Below, piece after piece: positions 1-12,725 of a stretch of 64,000 nucleotides of DNA (positions within the stretch are counted from its first letter, which is position 1; each line of letters starts with the position of its first letter). Under the pieces are notes generated by a model that worked only from the letters and a program-made list of their open reading frames with translations, did not search any database and was not told the origin of the DNA. The stretch is taken from the NCBI GenBank assembly GCA_958510875.1, contig OY294067.1:34336912-34400911 (forward strand), read 5' to 3'. This stretch comes from Endomychus coccineus (taxonomy: Eukaryota > Arthropoda > Insecta > Coleoptera > Endomychidae). A program made the translations under genes and the position numbers.

Positions 1-89
1 ATCAAGTCGAGCTGTTGTGACGCGGAATCCATCCGGAGGACAAGATTTTTCAAGATTAGCTGTCCGCGGAAGTCTACTATCCAAGACTC
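1..89 (+). mobile_element. 3' terminus of a Penelope-like element, cut by the window edge
   Basis: This matches, with a few substitutions, the last stretch of the PLE ending near 43902, including the roughly 36-nt tail that occurs only at the right end of that insertion. The rest of the element lies outside the window. After about 89 the similarity stops and unrelated AT-rich DNA begins. Confidence 0.8.
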
Positions 90-614
90 TTAATATCTGA
101 CATTTGTAAATGTCTATTCAAAATTCAACCTAAAAAAGATAACATATTGTTTAACTATGACACTATGAGTAACAATTTTGAGGTTAAAATTCCATAGAAT
201 TATCTTAAACTTGTATAGTTGATTATAATAGATGTGGATAGAGTGTTTATCATAGAATAACTAATTCATACAATAATCATAGATATTTATAATTGTACAT
301 TCTTAGAATGTCTTGTATTTAATCAAATTCAATCCATTTCAAATTGTAATTAGCCATACATAACTCTTTCACACACAACCGATCCAATGTTTTCTGCAGT
401 TTTAATTGGATCTTAAAACACAAGTCGGCTGCAGACGCATTTCATTAATCGAAATCATCTATTCTTTTCTAAATTACATGGAAACACTAATTCACATTTT
501 GATAAAGGCAATAAACATTGTCGAAACGTCAAAAAGAATTTTTATTTCATTTTATTTTCAGTATATATACGAACCAATATACCAAGAAAGCATACAAACA
601 AATATATATATATA
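90..614. other. AT-rich stretch without a recognisable gene
   Basis: Apart from the hammerhead-like motif at 499-530 nothing is recognisable. The open frame at 406-663 starts with TTG, has low complexity and resembles nothing known. Confidence 0.6.
499..530 (+). ncRNA. Hammerhead-like ribozyme motif, TTGATAA form
   Basis: The core TTGATAA is followed by one base, a 6-bp stem (GGCAAT with ATTGTC) closed by a 4-nt loop, then GAAACGTC. This is the order of a hammerhead core: CUGANGA, stem II, GAAA, then GUH. The first and sixth core bases are U and A in place of the usual C3 and G8, which normally pair. No PLE coding region remains around it, so it is probably a relic of a PLE end. Cleavage activity is not shown. 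Confidence 0.35.
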
Positions 615-2058
615 CGATTTTCCGTGTTTTTCCGGGAAGGAACACTTATATCTTCGAAAATAAAAGTTGTTCAACATTAAATTTTACATAGGAATTGACT
701 ATTCTGAATTCAATTTTCATCGAATTTTCCAAGCATTGGATGGGAAAACAAAATATTTTCGAATAAGAACTATATATTAGAAAAAATTGCATTTGGGTGG
801 TAAATATGGTACGATAATTTCATATTGGGGTATATATCGTTACTGTGAACGATTATAATAAAGAATTTTCCAATATTTGCCCTAATTTTCCGGGTTAGGG
901 AATTTTTTTTTTGTTTCAATGTTAGTATATGATATGTCGATTTTTAGGTTTTATAGAGCTCTGATAACGATTTTTCAGTTCATTATGTCGTGAAAAGTCA
1001 TTGAAAACGTACATTCGGAAAATGGGAACCTTTTCTTTTTTTTTTAATTATGGCGTGTAACAGATCAATTCTTATGTTTTTTAGGATTCGGAAAACGTTT
1101 TTTTAGTTAATTTTGTCACGAAATTCAATTGTTTTCGATAGTATGTAGAGCAATAAGAAAAAACAAATTATATAAAATTATAAAAAAAATTTTAAAAATT
1201 CTCCGCACGTTTAAAATTCTCGATCGAGCTTCACTGCGTTAAATCTTTCGATGCGCTGGACTATGTATGTAGCACCACTGCAATGAATTTGTGCGCAAGC
1301 GTTCAATCATATGATGCCCAAAGTAACGCCACATGTGCTCTGTTATTGTATACGTTAAACGTTATCATAAAATATTTACAGCTGAGCTGTTGTGTAATCC
1401 GTGTAAACAATTATTTTATTGATATATTTGATTAAAAAATCGTTTAAATGAAAAACAATTTGATTCTAACAACCTCGCTTTTAATATTAAATTGTTTAAA
1501 TTAAAATTTTCGGATATATATTTTCAATGATTTTTCACGATGAAACAAAGTAAAACAACATTTTCAGAACCCTAAAAAATATAAGAATTGATCTGTCACA
1601 CGCCATAATAAAAAAAAAAAGTTTTCCGTTTTCCGAATGTACGTTTTTACGACAAAATAAACTGAAAAATCGTTATCAGAGCTCTATAAAACATAAAAAT
1701 CGACATATCATACACTGAGATTGAAAAAAATAAAATAAAATTTTCCTAACCCGGAAGATTAGGGCAAATATTGGAAAATTCTTAATTATAATCATTTACA
1801 GTAACGATATATACCCCAATATAAAATTATCATACCATATTTACCAAATGCCAAATGCAATTTTTCCTCATATATAGTTCTTATTCGAAAATATTTTGTT
1901 TTCCCATCCAATGCTTGAGAAATTCGATGAAAATTGAATTCAGAATAGTCAATTCCTATGTAAAATTTAATGCTGAACAACTTTTGTTGGAAACTTTTCC
2001 TTCTAAAATGCTTATTTTCGAAGATATAAGTGTTCTTTCCTGGAAAAACACGGAAAAT

Positions 2059-2060
<2 letters not shown>
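615..2060. repeat. Long foldback element with about 490-bp inverted arms
   Basis: The stretch 615-1092 is repeated in reverse complement at about 1567-2060 with scattered mismatches, around an unrelated 470-bp centre. Both outer ends carry the GATTTTCCGTGTTTTTCC type sequence next to TA-rich DNA. No coding capacity was found; open frames inside are products of the arms. It reads as a non-autonomous DNA transposon with very long terminal inverted repeats. Its ends do not show the TAGTCC signature of other foldbacks here, so it is probably a separate family. Confidence 0.75.

Positions 2061-2104
<44 letters not shown>
2061..2104. repeat. (TA)n microsatellite
   Basis: An uninterrupted run of about 22 TA units directly abuts the right arm of the preceding foldback element. 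Confidence 0.95.
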
Positions 2105-2107
<3 letters not shown>

Positions 2108-2745
2108 TAAAACATTTTCCTTCACTGGAGGTTTTCAGTCACTATTCTTCTCGTAATCTATGGAAAATTTCCTAAATTTCTGTATTTTCAAACCTTAAGT
2201 CGGAAAAAAAAGTACGACCAATCCATAAAATGACTACTATAAGAGAATTCAAATTGATTTCTCGGTAATAACGTTAACGCAGTAACCGGTAGATGATGAA
2301 TTAGTTTGTTGGAAGTTGCATCATATATGTTTTGATTACAAATCCACCTTCCTGAGAAATTCTGAAACTACATAATATGAACATTCACCATTAGTTTTTT
2401 ATCCAGTTCCTTTGGTTATTGACTGTAATAAAGTGAAAATTACCAATGAAAGATTTATTGACTTATTTTACATTTAAACCACATAATATCAGCTCACTGA
2501 CCGGCAAAGCTAATAAATTACTCCTGAATGTCTTATTCAATACGGTATTTTCGTCTTTAAAAGCTTTGCGTGGAACGAAAGGAATAGGACGTCGTAAATA
2601 CTTCGTGCTACTGGTGCGAATAAATAAAACAATTCTGTTAATCATGTTGCAGATGACTCAAAAAGTTTACAATTATGGATATACTATAACACTAATATGT
2701 ACGAAATAATCTCCCTTATCTATTAAAAATACTTACTATAAAAGT
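2105..2745. other. No recognisable gene
   Basis: AT-rich. Overlapping open frames on both strands at 2446-2709 look like chance frames: no family resemblance, no sign of splicing, no signal peptide. Confidence 0.6.
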
Positions 2746-3289
2746 TAGTCCAGTAAATAAAGCCGAGAAAAAGTGCCAAAAGTCTAAAAGTGGGGGAGTA
2801 GCTAGGATTTGAAAAATTCTTTTTGCATTGTATTTCTTGAACCCCAGAATTATTCGATACACTCAACTCGTTTGCGAGCGGCCAAAATGACGGAGTTAGG
2901 GGCGGTTAAAGACCCAGAATCGCCATCAAAATTAGGCTTTCAAAAAAAATAATTTTTTATGACAATTTTGCATTGAAAATGTGTACTCGGGGTTTTTGAG
3001 GTAGCTGATCACGAATCCGAGGTCAGATTTAGGAGATTCAATATGGCGGGCTGGAAGTCGAGCTATTTTCTATAAAAAAATTTTAAATGGACATTTTGCT
3101 TTGAAAATATGTACTAGGGGGTTTTCGAGGTCACTGTTGATGAATCTGAGGTGTAATTAGTTGAATTCAAAATGGTAGACCGGAAGTAGAATTATTTTCT
3201 TATAAATATTCTGATTTCTTTTCCGTTTTTTGGCTGAAAATGGATACTTGGGGTTTTTGAAGTAGCTGATGAAGTATGAATCATAAGTT
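2746..3289 (+). repeat. Left part of a TAGTCC-ended foldback element
   Basis: It begins TAGTCCAGTAAATAAAGCCG. The first 150 bases resemble the start of the partial element at 26861. It carries three successive degenerate copies of the common internal motif at about 2989-3032, 3116-3155 and 3241-3280, each after a GGGG or TTGG run. No matching right arm was found; a palindromic PLE remnant follows directly. Confidence 0.65.
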
Positions 3290-3725
3290 AAAGCTTGTGA
3301 ATCACATTAACACATTTTCGTTTTTACGTACGTTTCGGTCTCACGACGATTAAGAACTAATTCACGTCACTGAAGGGCGGAATTCCTTGAACTAATTGCA
3401 CTAAGCACTGAGCGTCTTCATAGCATTAATTTCATTTAAAAGTATCTGCTTTGCAATAACGAACGAAGCACGAATATATTTAAAAATTTTTTTAAATATT
3501 ACACTAATGTGTAACATTTTCAATTATTCGTGTTGCGTTCGTTGTTGCGACATATAAATTGTTAATTGAAATCAATGTGATAAATATGCTCAGTTCTTAG
3601 TGCAATAAGTTCAGGAATCCCGCGCTTTAGTGACGTGAATTAGTTTTCTAACGTCTTTTGATAATGGTCGTGAGACCGAAACGTAAACGTTCATATGTGA
3701 CCTATATCACAAGAACTTACATCTA
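3290..3725. mobile_element. Palindromic remnant of Penelope-like element ends
   Basis: Two arms of about 170-200 bp in reverse complement lie around a short AT-rich centre. Both arms carry the hammerhead-like signature: on the plus strand TTGATAA at 3658, a GGTC-GTGA-GACC hairpin and GAAACG; on the minus strand a more degenerate copy at about 3330-3355. PLEs commonly have inverted terminal copies of this kind. No reverse transcriptase remains. Confidence 0.55.
3658..3684 (+). ncRNA. Hammerhead-like motif, TTGATAA form
   Basis: TTGATAA, one T, a strong 4-bp hairpin (GGTC/GACC with GTGA loop), then GAAACGTAA. Order and spacing match a hammerhead core with U3-A8 instead of C3-G8 and one extra base before stem II. 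Activity is unproven. Confidence 0.4.
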
Positions 3726-6700
3726 ATATCATAATTACCGATGTCAAACCAAACTTATATCCAATGGAGCATGATGATGACAATCGATATAACTATATAA
3801 TCACTAGTCGCCTTAACAATTTCATATCGAACAAACAAGATCTAGAATGAAGTTGTCACAGTTTCGAACCTTGTTCAATTTAAATTTTGCAAATTATCAC
3901 TCATAATCTCCCTAGTACTTAAATTATTTACGGAAACTTTTTCGAGGTGCCAATTTTTCTAAATTTCTTCGAGATACTAGCCGAGGGAAATTTTCTTTAA
4001 AAATTCGAAGCTGAGAAAACATTTCCAGAATATTAAATCAATCTCGTGGGAGATTCGGGAAGAAATTTGTATGCTAAAATTATTTGAAAGTAGAAATTGG
4101 TGACAGACAAACTTATGTAAGAGACATCATAGTAGGCTGTTGTTAGTGTTGCATAGGAATGGTAAACTAATTGGTATTTTGTCAAAAGCATAGTCGCGTT
4201 TTGTTTGTTATATTAGAAACAAAAAGAATATGTCACTTTTTCGAACAGAAAATAGTGAGATGATAATTTTTGAATTTCCCTGTGCTTTAGTAATAAGTGG
4301 TTTGAATAATTAAATAAAATAGATGATATTTATAATACTAGAGAAAAAAGAAAAACAATTAGAATTAGGCCTATTTCTATTGAACGTTAATGATTTTATA
4401 TCGGTGGCACCTTTATTCATTTATTGATATTTTGATGTCAAATATTTTAATCTAGTAGAATAAGGATTAGATGATTAGATAAAGTAGGAAACATCCTACT
4501 TACGTCATACAACGTTCGAGTATTAGAAAATATACAAAATTATGAATAATATTGGGTACTATATTTTGCAAAATCAGAATCAGTTTCAATTGCATTTTTA
4601 TTACTTTCCCTGTGCTCTAGCGAAAGAAGGTTGAAGTAATAATCTAAAATAAGAATTATTTTTTATACGTTCTATAATTTTATATTACAAGAAACAAGGG
4701 AAAAGTATCATAAGAATGAAATAATAATGCTTACAAAATAAATGATAATTTCACGCGTTATAATAATATAAAGTGGGCTGTGATTCATATTCCTGAGACA
4801 AGTTCAAGTGACAAGTTCTATGAAGTTAATCATCTTGTTGATGTTTGGGTATCGTAAAAAGCAAAGCATGTTAATTATTCAATAACAATACGTACAATTT
4901 TTGTACCTTTTGTACAGAATCTGAGCATATTCAAGTTTATCATAAAAAGTATTTAATGTATTTGATGAGCAACTGTGTCCTAGATCCTGAACAAGAAGAT
5001 CTGTTTAAGGATATGAGAAACATTCTTCATGAAATTGTTCCGTATTTCACCCGTAAATCCAGTAATTTTACTACAGCTATCAAGTCAGGGAGATTTTCCG
5101 TTATTAATCTTACAGCTAGGTGCTTATGAGCAAGGTGATTTTAGAAAAAATTAAGTTGTTGTCATCCCAATATATCAAAATGCAAGCATCTGATTGGCTA
5201 TAATTGATAGGCATAACATTTTCACCAAAAACAACTTCAATATTATTTATTGTTCACCTAATGTTTGTACGATCAGTATCATCGTGTAATGTAATACCAG
5301 GCAAATTCATATGAAATAATTTCAGACTCTCATGAGATCTGCATTCGGATATATCTAGGTTATATTGTACCACTAATATACAAAATACAAGCAGTAGGAC
5401 ATATGAAGAGTTCCAGAACAACGTAAAGTCCAATGACCAGTGAAGCGGCATTTCTTCTGGTAACTGTATCTCAGATAAGATTCTTACATTACAGTTTTAG
5501 ACAGTTCACTTTGTCATTCTTCTCCTCTTGTTTCCCCTTTTGAAATACTTGAAAATACGTCTGGACATCTGAATGGTCAAAGCTACACTTATCTATTCTT
5601 CTTCTTCTTTATACATAAAAGAAGAATTAGATAATCAATTCTGCTATTATTTTGGAACACAATGACATTTTTCATATATTGATGAAATTGATATCCAATT
5701 AAACACATCTGAACTAGTTAAACAATTGAGAGGACATGACCATCATAAAGATGGTTCAATGCATTTACTCTACAGGCGAAGGTTGACATTTTTAGTTGGG
5801 GAAATTTGTTCTGCATTGAATTCTATATGTTGTTGGTTAACATGCAAAATTAAATAAAATCCGCACTCTTGCAGTTTCATTGCAGTTGTGTCCGTGAATC
5901 TGTTTATACGATCAATTAAAAATATGACTGACACAATTCATTTCCTGGTTGTCAGTTGTCACAGGCATTGTTTGGCAGCCCATCAAATTTAAATCAATTT
6001 CAGCTTCGGTCCGAAATTGTTCTATTTAAATTCGGTACTGAATTATTCCATGCATTCAGCATCATTATAGATAAAATAAAATGTCCATTGGAATGATGTA
6101 ATCTCATAACTTTTATGTGAACGTTATATTGACTGTGATGTATTTCTGAATCAATTGTAATCATGTATGATATAGTTTCATGTATTTCATTTAAATTAAA
6201 TAAAACGGCTCCGTAATCAGAACAATAAATCAGTGTATGATCTGTGGAGTGTCTAGTAGTGAGAAACTTTTTCTTATTCCATTACTGTTTGCCAGTAGCT
6301 TGGCGGGCGACTTCTGTTAAAATGATTGCATTTAATGAATTCCAGAGGAGCTACGTCCGCATTGGGTATAACCATTGCTATCTACGGCACTGAGTATTAT
6401 TATCACTCATAAAAAAACAATTTTGTTCATTTATTTGTATGCAACGAGGAAATAGTATCATCACAAACAAACTTTCTTCATATGAATAAATTCATGAATG
6501 TAATTTTTAATTCTGACAATATTCAGGACTTTACGTTTATCATAATAAGTGATAAAATTTAATAATAATCGTAAACACGTAAACGGAAATAATGAAATAC
6601 GAATAGATATAGGTTTTTGGCAAATTTTCTTTGAAACAATAGGAAGAACTAACTGAAGTTTCTTTGACTTTAGATGAATATGAGCTTTATTTGTTAGATA

Positions 6701-7439
6701 CTCATTGCATAGTGCAGTACGTCAAGGATACGATAAAAATATAAATTTACAGTCAAGTATAAAGGAAATCAATTCGAAATTATGTAATATTCACAAAGGC
6801 AGAAAACTATGATAGGGAGTTCAACATAATTAAAATAGGTTAACATTACTGTGAGTAAAAGGACAAACATGTTAAAATTAGAAATTCTCTAAGTTACTAA
6901 TATACAGCTCTTCTTCAACATTATTATACCTTCAAAATAGGAATTAATACTATAGAATGCTCCGTTGTATAAACCTAGTTTCAATCTATATTTTACTTTA
7001 TTCATAGGTTCATTTTTCATTTTGAGAGGTATCTTTTCGAATATTTTGATAATAGAAAATGGTTTCTCAGTTTCGTACAGTTAAACTTTTCACATCTTAA
7101 GTTGTCTTTGAATTAATGTTATCAATTGAGTTTTCCAAAAATTTAATAGTCATTATGTGATGAAAATTAATTCTGAACTAAAATGACTATTGAAAGTTTG
7201 ATTTTCAATAATTTAATGAATAAATAAAACTATAATTTGGAGGGAATAGAATCAGTCATTACGTGATGAAAATTCATTCTAAACTTAAATAAAGTAGCTA
7301 TTAAAAGTTCGATTTTCACTAATTTAATAAATAAATGTAACTATAGTTTCGCTAACACGATAGCTTCTTCAAACAAATACTAACGTTCTACAAGAAATCT
7401 AACCTGATACACATAACTTTAATCATAATCTTGGGATTC
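3726..7439. other. 3.7 kb without a recognisable gene or repeat
   Basis: AT-rich with short chance open frames on both strands. I saw no protein family resemblance, no long inverted or tandem repeats, and no RNA gene. Decayed transposon material is likely but not identifiable by eye. Confidence 0.5.
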
Positions 7440-9560
7440 TTTTTTTATACTTTGACAACACGAGAGAGAAACCTATGATGTTCGAAGAACATCGTGTGTG
7501 CCAGCGGTGGAATGTTAGGAGAGGAGATGAGCATTCTAATTTTTTTTGAAGGTTTGGAGGTTATAGCCATAGAAAAATGAAGTTTGGTAGGAAGAAGTTC
7601 GGCAGGTCTCGAACTTGACAATGAAGAAGTGACTAGTTTGAGCTCGTCTAGTCCGCCCATCTGGAGTCTCTCGTGGTGGAACCACAAACGAGATTTCTGA
7701 TGAACACTGACCATGAAGATATCTATAGAAAAAATGGGGAACTCCAACGTTTCTACGATGTTCTAGAGAAGTTCATGAACTCTTAGGAGTGACATCATCA
7801 GTCAAATGAATAGCTCTCTTCTGGATAGAATCCAAGAGCTTCAAAGTATATTTGGGAGCCAAACTCCAAAAATGTGAACAGTATTCCAGAATAAATCGAC
7901 TCTGTGCTTTGTAGATTATGAGGAGATGCTGGGATGTAAAGCAGCTCTTGGCACGGAATAGAAAACCAAGTTTTTGTGAAGCGGTTTTCGCAATGGACCT
8001 CACATGTGCATCCCATATGAATGTCCTGTTGGTGGTGATCCCGAGCTTTGATATTGAAGACTTCAAAGGAATAGTTGTACCTGACATCATCATATTAGGG
8101 ATTGTGGGATCCGCCTCCCTGGAGAAGATCCAACTTTGAGGTTTGATTACATTAAACTCTACTTGATAATCAGATCCCCATTCCAAACACTCTTTGCCAG
8201 ATCTCCAATTGATTACGTCAACCTGTCTCCATCTCGGCTCCTCTGGCTTCATTGGATGGTATAAGGGCTCTAGACGAGAAGCGGTAAAAAGTGTACCTTC
8301 ATCTGCTAAGCTGTGGACGGAACAGATTGTCACTTCCAGCAGATCATTTATATGGAGCAGAAACAAAGTTGGTGCCAAGACAGATCCCTGTGTATCGAAG
8401 TATACTCCGTCAACCACCACATGGAGTGATCTATCTAAGAGACAACGATAGTGAGCGACAAAGTTGAAGTGGCAAACCATAACGGAAGTTTCCCAAGAAG
8501 GCTTTGGTGTCAGACTCGGTCAAATGCTTTAGAGATATCGAATGATACAGCTAGAGATTCCTCGTGTTTTTGATAGATTTCTGCCGCCATATATGTGTTA
8601 CGTAGGCAAGCAAGTCACCTGTTGATTTCTTCTGACGAAAGCCATATTGCTGGACATTCACGATTTTGGAGGTCTCTAGGTATTGGATGAGCTCGATGTT
8701 GATTGCTTTTTCGATAAATTTAGAGATCACAGATATCAGTGTAATGGGGCTATAATTATTAGGGAAGGGAGGGTCTTCTTCCCTTTTTTTGAAATTTGTT
8801 GGACTCTAGCTGTCTTCCAGCTGGAAGGAACCACACCAAGATTGTATAAAATGATAAATAACCCGCAAAAACAGGTGTTAATTCAGGTGCATCATCCTTG
8901 AGATCGACAGGTGGAATTCCGCCCCATAGACTTTTTGGTATTGAGATCAAGTAGAATGCGCTTAATTGTGCCTTGACGGAAGACAATTTCAAGCATATGC
9001 CTGACGATGGAAGCTATATTAGGAGAGTCCTTCGTGGATCCAAAGTGGAATTTGCTGCAAACATTTCAGCAAAAAGGTTGAATTTTCTTGTAGTGTAATA
9101 GCCAGTGTGCCATCATCTATAGTTAGGGGAGGGAATAAACTGGAAGAATTGCTTTGGCGAAAGTCCAAACCGGACGCATGTCATTAAGGGTTTCGATAGG
9201 CTTTGACCTTATTTTGGCATTATATGCCTCTTTCTTATTTTGGCAATATATGTCTCTTTTATTGAACCATCGTTCACCAGATGACGGTGATTTGTTGGTA
9301 TGGGGTATGTAACTTTCCATTGCTAGCCTGATAATATCTGAGATCTCTGTGACACATGGCGTTGGGCCATCAAATCAAAACATACGCTTCTCCAAGTAAA
9401 CCCGGAGAAAAACATGCGAAGACCATCCCAGTCGGTTGAGTTGTAATGACAAACTGTGGGTGGAGGTATTGAATTGGTTCGTGGAGTGATATAGGGACAG
9501 GTCGTAGTTATGAGAGAATGGTCAGAGTTTCTCAATGGTGCACGGACCTTTATTGCATAG
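7440..9560 (-). mobile_element. Decayed non-LTR retrotransposon (LINE), minus strand
   Basis: Read from high to low coordinates the pieces are in LINE order. 9323-9535 has the end of an endonuclease domain (SDHSLI). 9123-9320 is linker. 8480-8992 is a frame-broken reverse transcriptase start. 7773-8480 holds a QGSVLAPTLFLLHINDLL block and a LADEG remnant of the catalytic YADDG box, then the LDSIQKRAIHL element common after the RT in Jockey/R1/CR1 groups. 7445-7747 is the C-terminal tail. Frameshifts, stops and the altered catalytic box show it is dead. The clade cannot be fixed by eye. Confidence 0.8.
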
Positions 9561-10178
9561 GGATCTGTATTGTTAGTGAGGAATAAGATAAGATAGGATA
9601 AGCTAAAGATAGATGGTTATTATAATGTAAAGTAATGAATATAAACAAGCCAAAAAGGAATATGATAAACTTCTTATAAAAAAAAAATAACACAAAACTT
9701 AGAAAAAAGAATTAATAACTCTGATTATAAAAACAAAACTGTGTAGACGATTTTTAGGAAATTAATGGAAATCTAAAAATAAATGAGGAATGTCAAATCG
9801 AAGGTGGAAAAAACACAGCAAATGACTTCAATGAGTTCCTAACTAAAATTATCCCTGATATGGTGAAGCATCTCCCAGAGGCAACTTCAGATCATAGTTA
9901 TATACATTATAACAATAGATCTCTATTCCTGAAACCCACAAAACCCCAAGAAATAATAGGAATATTAAAAACATTGAAAAATAAATATAGTAGTGGTGAT
10001 GATGAGATCCCGACAAATATAGTCAAACTATTCATACCATCAATCAGCAATGTGATTTCTTATATAATAAACAATTCTTTCAAACATGGAATATTTCCTG
10101 ATCAACTGAAACTAGCTGTAATCAAACCCCTTTTTAAAAAGGGAAATGAAGAGTTAATGGAAAATTATCGACCAATTA

Positions 10179-10332
10179 CTGAGAGTAAGGCATTAAGCCA
10201 TAATGGCGCCGAGCTCTACCTTAAGTAAAGTGACTCTTTTTTATAAGTGATGTGTTTCTCTCCCCTATACCTCTACCAGGACCACGGGACAGTTTAGGGC
10301 AAACCGCCCAATCAAAGAGCTGATCCCCCACA
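10179..10332 (+). repeat. Left terminal direct repeat of the 10179-12725 element
   Basis: Nearly identical to 12573-12725. Just inside lies a hairpin-forming pair, ACATGGCGAT at 10331 and ATCGCCATATGTG at about 10394. Confidence 0.9.
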
Positions 10333-12572
10333 TGGCGATCCATACCAGTCTTTTTCTTATGAAAAAAAAGAAACGAACCGCTCCCTGTCCACATCGCCAT
10401 ATGTGATCTCCCACATGGCTCCCATATGGTTTAACAGGAAGACGCTAAATTGATTATTGGCAAATTGGAAATCGAAGTTTCAAAAATGGAAACTGGAACG
10501 CAGGCATCGAGGCAGCGATGGGTTGGGAAAAAGAAGAAGAAGTCAACCCTGTAGTGTAGTGCTTCGAAATGTGAGTAATGACTGTTCCAGACAATTTAGT
10601 TCATATATATTTTTTTCAGAAAAACAGCACGCAAATAGGCGCCGCTGTGTATATATATATATATATGCATATTATAAATTTATTGATTTATTAATTTTAG
10701 TAGATTTATCATAATCAGATGAATTGCTGAACATATTTTTTTTAAATGTTGAATAATATTGAAGTAATTAAGTCATACCTAACTTCTAATAGTGATTTCA
10801 ATATATCTAATATGTTATATTATAGTGATAAAATATTTGAAGTAATTTTAGGGATATATAACTTCTAATGCTTAAATTTAATTGAAATCGAATAGGAGAT
10901 TTACATTTAAAAGTAGTACATATTAATATATTGGAATAAGTAAGAATAAAATAAGTTATTTACCAAATAATTAAAGTTATGTGTATAAGCATATACATAT
11001 CGTTTGAAAATTAGTTTAAACAAACATATATTGCCAAGGAAAATTATCCCACAAAACCAATAAATAATTTGTTAGACCAACAATGATGTGGCTAACATAT
11101 GGTTATTCCAGGATGGAAACCATAGATTATATAATAGCATTGATTACGCAGATTTTTTTTTTAAATGGTTATAAGTAGAAGGCAATAAAATAAATCAGGT
11201 TATTATCAAAGTTTGGATATCTGACGAGGTTTCAAAACTTTTTTTTTAACAAGTATTATTAAAATATTATAGTCATAAAGATGACGACAAATAATTTTAA
11301 AATTGAATTAATGTAGGTTTAGAATAATGGTTACATATTATTTAGAAATGCGATTTGCGTACATTGAAATAACTTAATTAAATCATAATATAAATATTGC
11401 AACAAAGCATATTTCATTCATGTTATATAGTAAACATAGTACCAGAAATTTGAATCAGCAAAATAATTGTGAGCGAATAGTTTATTCGATATTTCAAGGG
11501 CAATCCAGCGACCATACTATAGGAATGATCATCCGGTACGTCACGGAACAATTGAAATATATTATTAGGCTGAATCAATTACATAGATATGTCACAAGAG
11601 AAGTAAACGGAAAGTAAGAAGATGAATTGTAGGCGCAGTATTGGAGTAAATGGAGATGAATTGTAACATACGTAAGTCTGTAGCTTTGATCCGCATATGA
11701 CTTAGGTACGTTGTGGAAAAGTATGGCAGCAGTAATATGAGTTACAGAGGATATTTTTTTTTGATTTACATAAAACTACACTTTCGATCGGCATTGTACC
11801 TAAGGGCATTGTTGAGAAATGTAGTCAATTTGTGTAAAATTTCATTATTGCTGAAATAGGCATAATGACGAATTCCAAGGATAAGGAATTTATGAGCGCT
11901 AGAAGAAGAAGAAAATGGAAATAAAATCCGCCGGTAAATAAAATAGGATTGAGAATAAATGTTATACCAGACGTATAAACATAATATATAATATATAATA
12001 AAGAATGTAGTAAATAAAGGAAGACATGAAGATGGTAAAAAAAAAATAACATATGTTTCTATATATATAAATAAGTAAATAAAATCATTTCAGGCAAAAG
12101 GCCGTAAAACTAAAAAGTATGCGCAAATCCCACAGTATAATAATAATATGTATGACCATTAATTAAGAACAATGTTTGTAAAATAAAATTAAGGTACGAA
12201 AATTGGAAAAAAAATGTTAATCTATCAATTCAACATTTTTTTACCCCGCGTAGGGAGGTGTAGTATAGGAATCTTCCATCCCTATACGAGTTTACCTAGA
12301 ATCCCCGAATAGACCTTAATTATATTAATTATTATGTAAGTATATGTTTAGATCTCGGATCTGGGTTACCAAGCAATATGTTAATATATTACATAACGGC
12401 TAACCTAGATACCTCGAATCGTAGATTAGTTTAGTAGAACATTAAACAATAAACAGTGACATAACATGTATATATAGTAATGTGGAGCATATCAGTAAAT
12501 ATAGTAGTATACAGTATATTCATTGTCCACGCATCTGACAGTATAGTCAATGTACCTGCCTAAGTTGTAATT

Positions 12573-12725
12573 CTGAGAGTAAGGCATTAAGCCATAATGG
12601 CGCCGAGCTCTACCTTAAGTAAAGTGACTCTTTTTATAAGTGATGTGTTTCTTTCCCCTATACCTCTACCAGGACCACGGGACAGTTTAGGGCAAACCGC
12701 CCAATCAAAGAGCTGATCCCCCACA
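12573..12725 (+). repeat. Right terminal direct repeat of the 10179-12725 element
   Basis: Copy of 10179-10332 in the same orientation; its right border abuts the second copy of the 86-bp LINE duplication. Confidence 0.9.

Larger units (their letters stand above)
10179..12725. mobile_element. 2.5-kb insertion with terminal direct repeats and an 86-bp target duplication
   Basis: A 153/154-bp sequence beginning CTGAGAGTAAGG and ending CCCCCACA stands at both ends in the same orientation (10179-10332 and 12573-12725), differing in one T-run and a few bases. The host LINE segment 10093-10178 is repeated at 12726-12811, an 86-bp duplication. The repeats could be read as short LTRs (TG to CA), and TGGCGATCC after the left copy looks like a primer binding site, but no polypurine tract is evident. 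The inside is AT-rich with no recognisable gene, so the element is non-autonomous. LTR elements make 4-6 bp duplications, so 86 bp does not fit; a PLE-like or LINE-like origin is an alternative. Confidence 0.7.

Noticed and set aside
2446..2709. Small protein-coding gene
   Set aside because: Open on both strands, no family resemblance, no splice or signal features; expected by chance in this DNA.
10179..12725. Ordinary LTR retrotransposon
   Set aside because: Ends and a possible primer site fit, but there is no gag or pol, no polypurine tract, and the target duplication is 86 bp.
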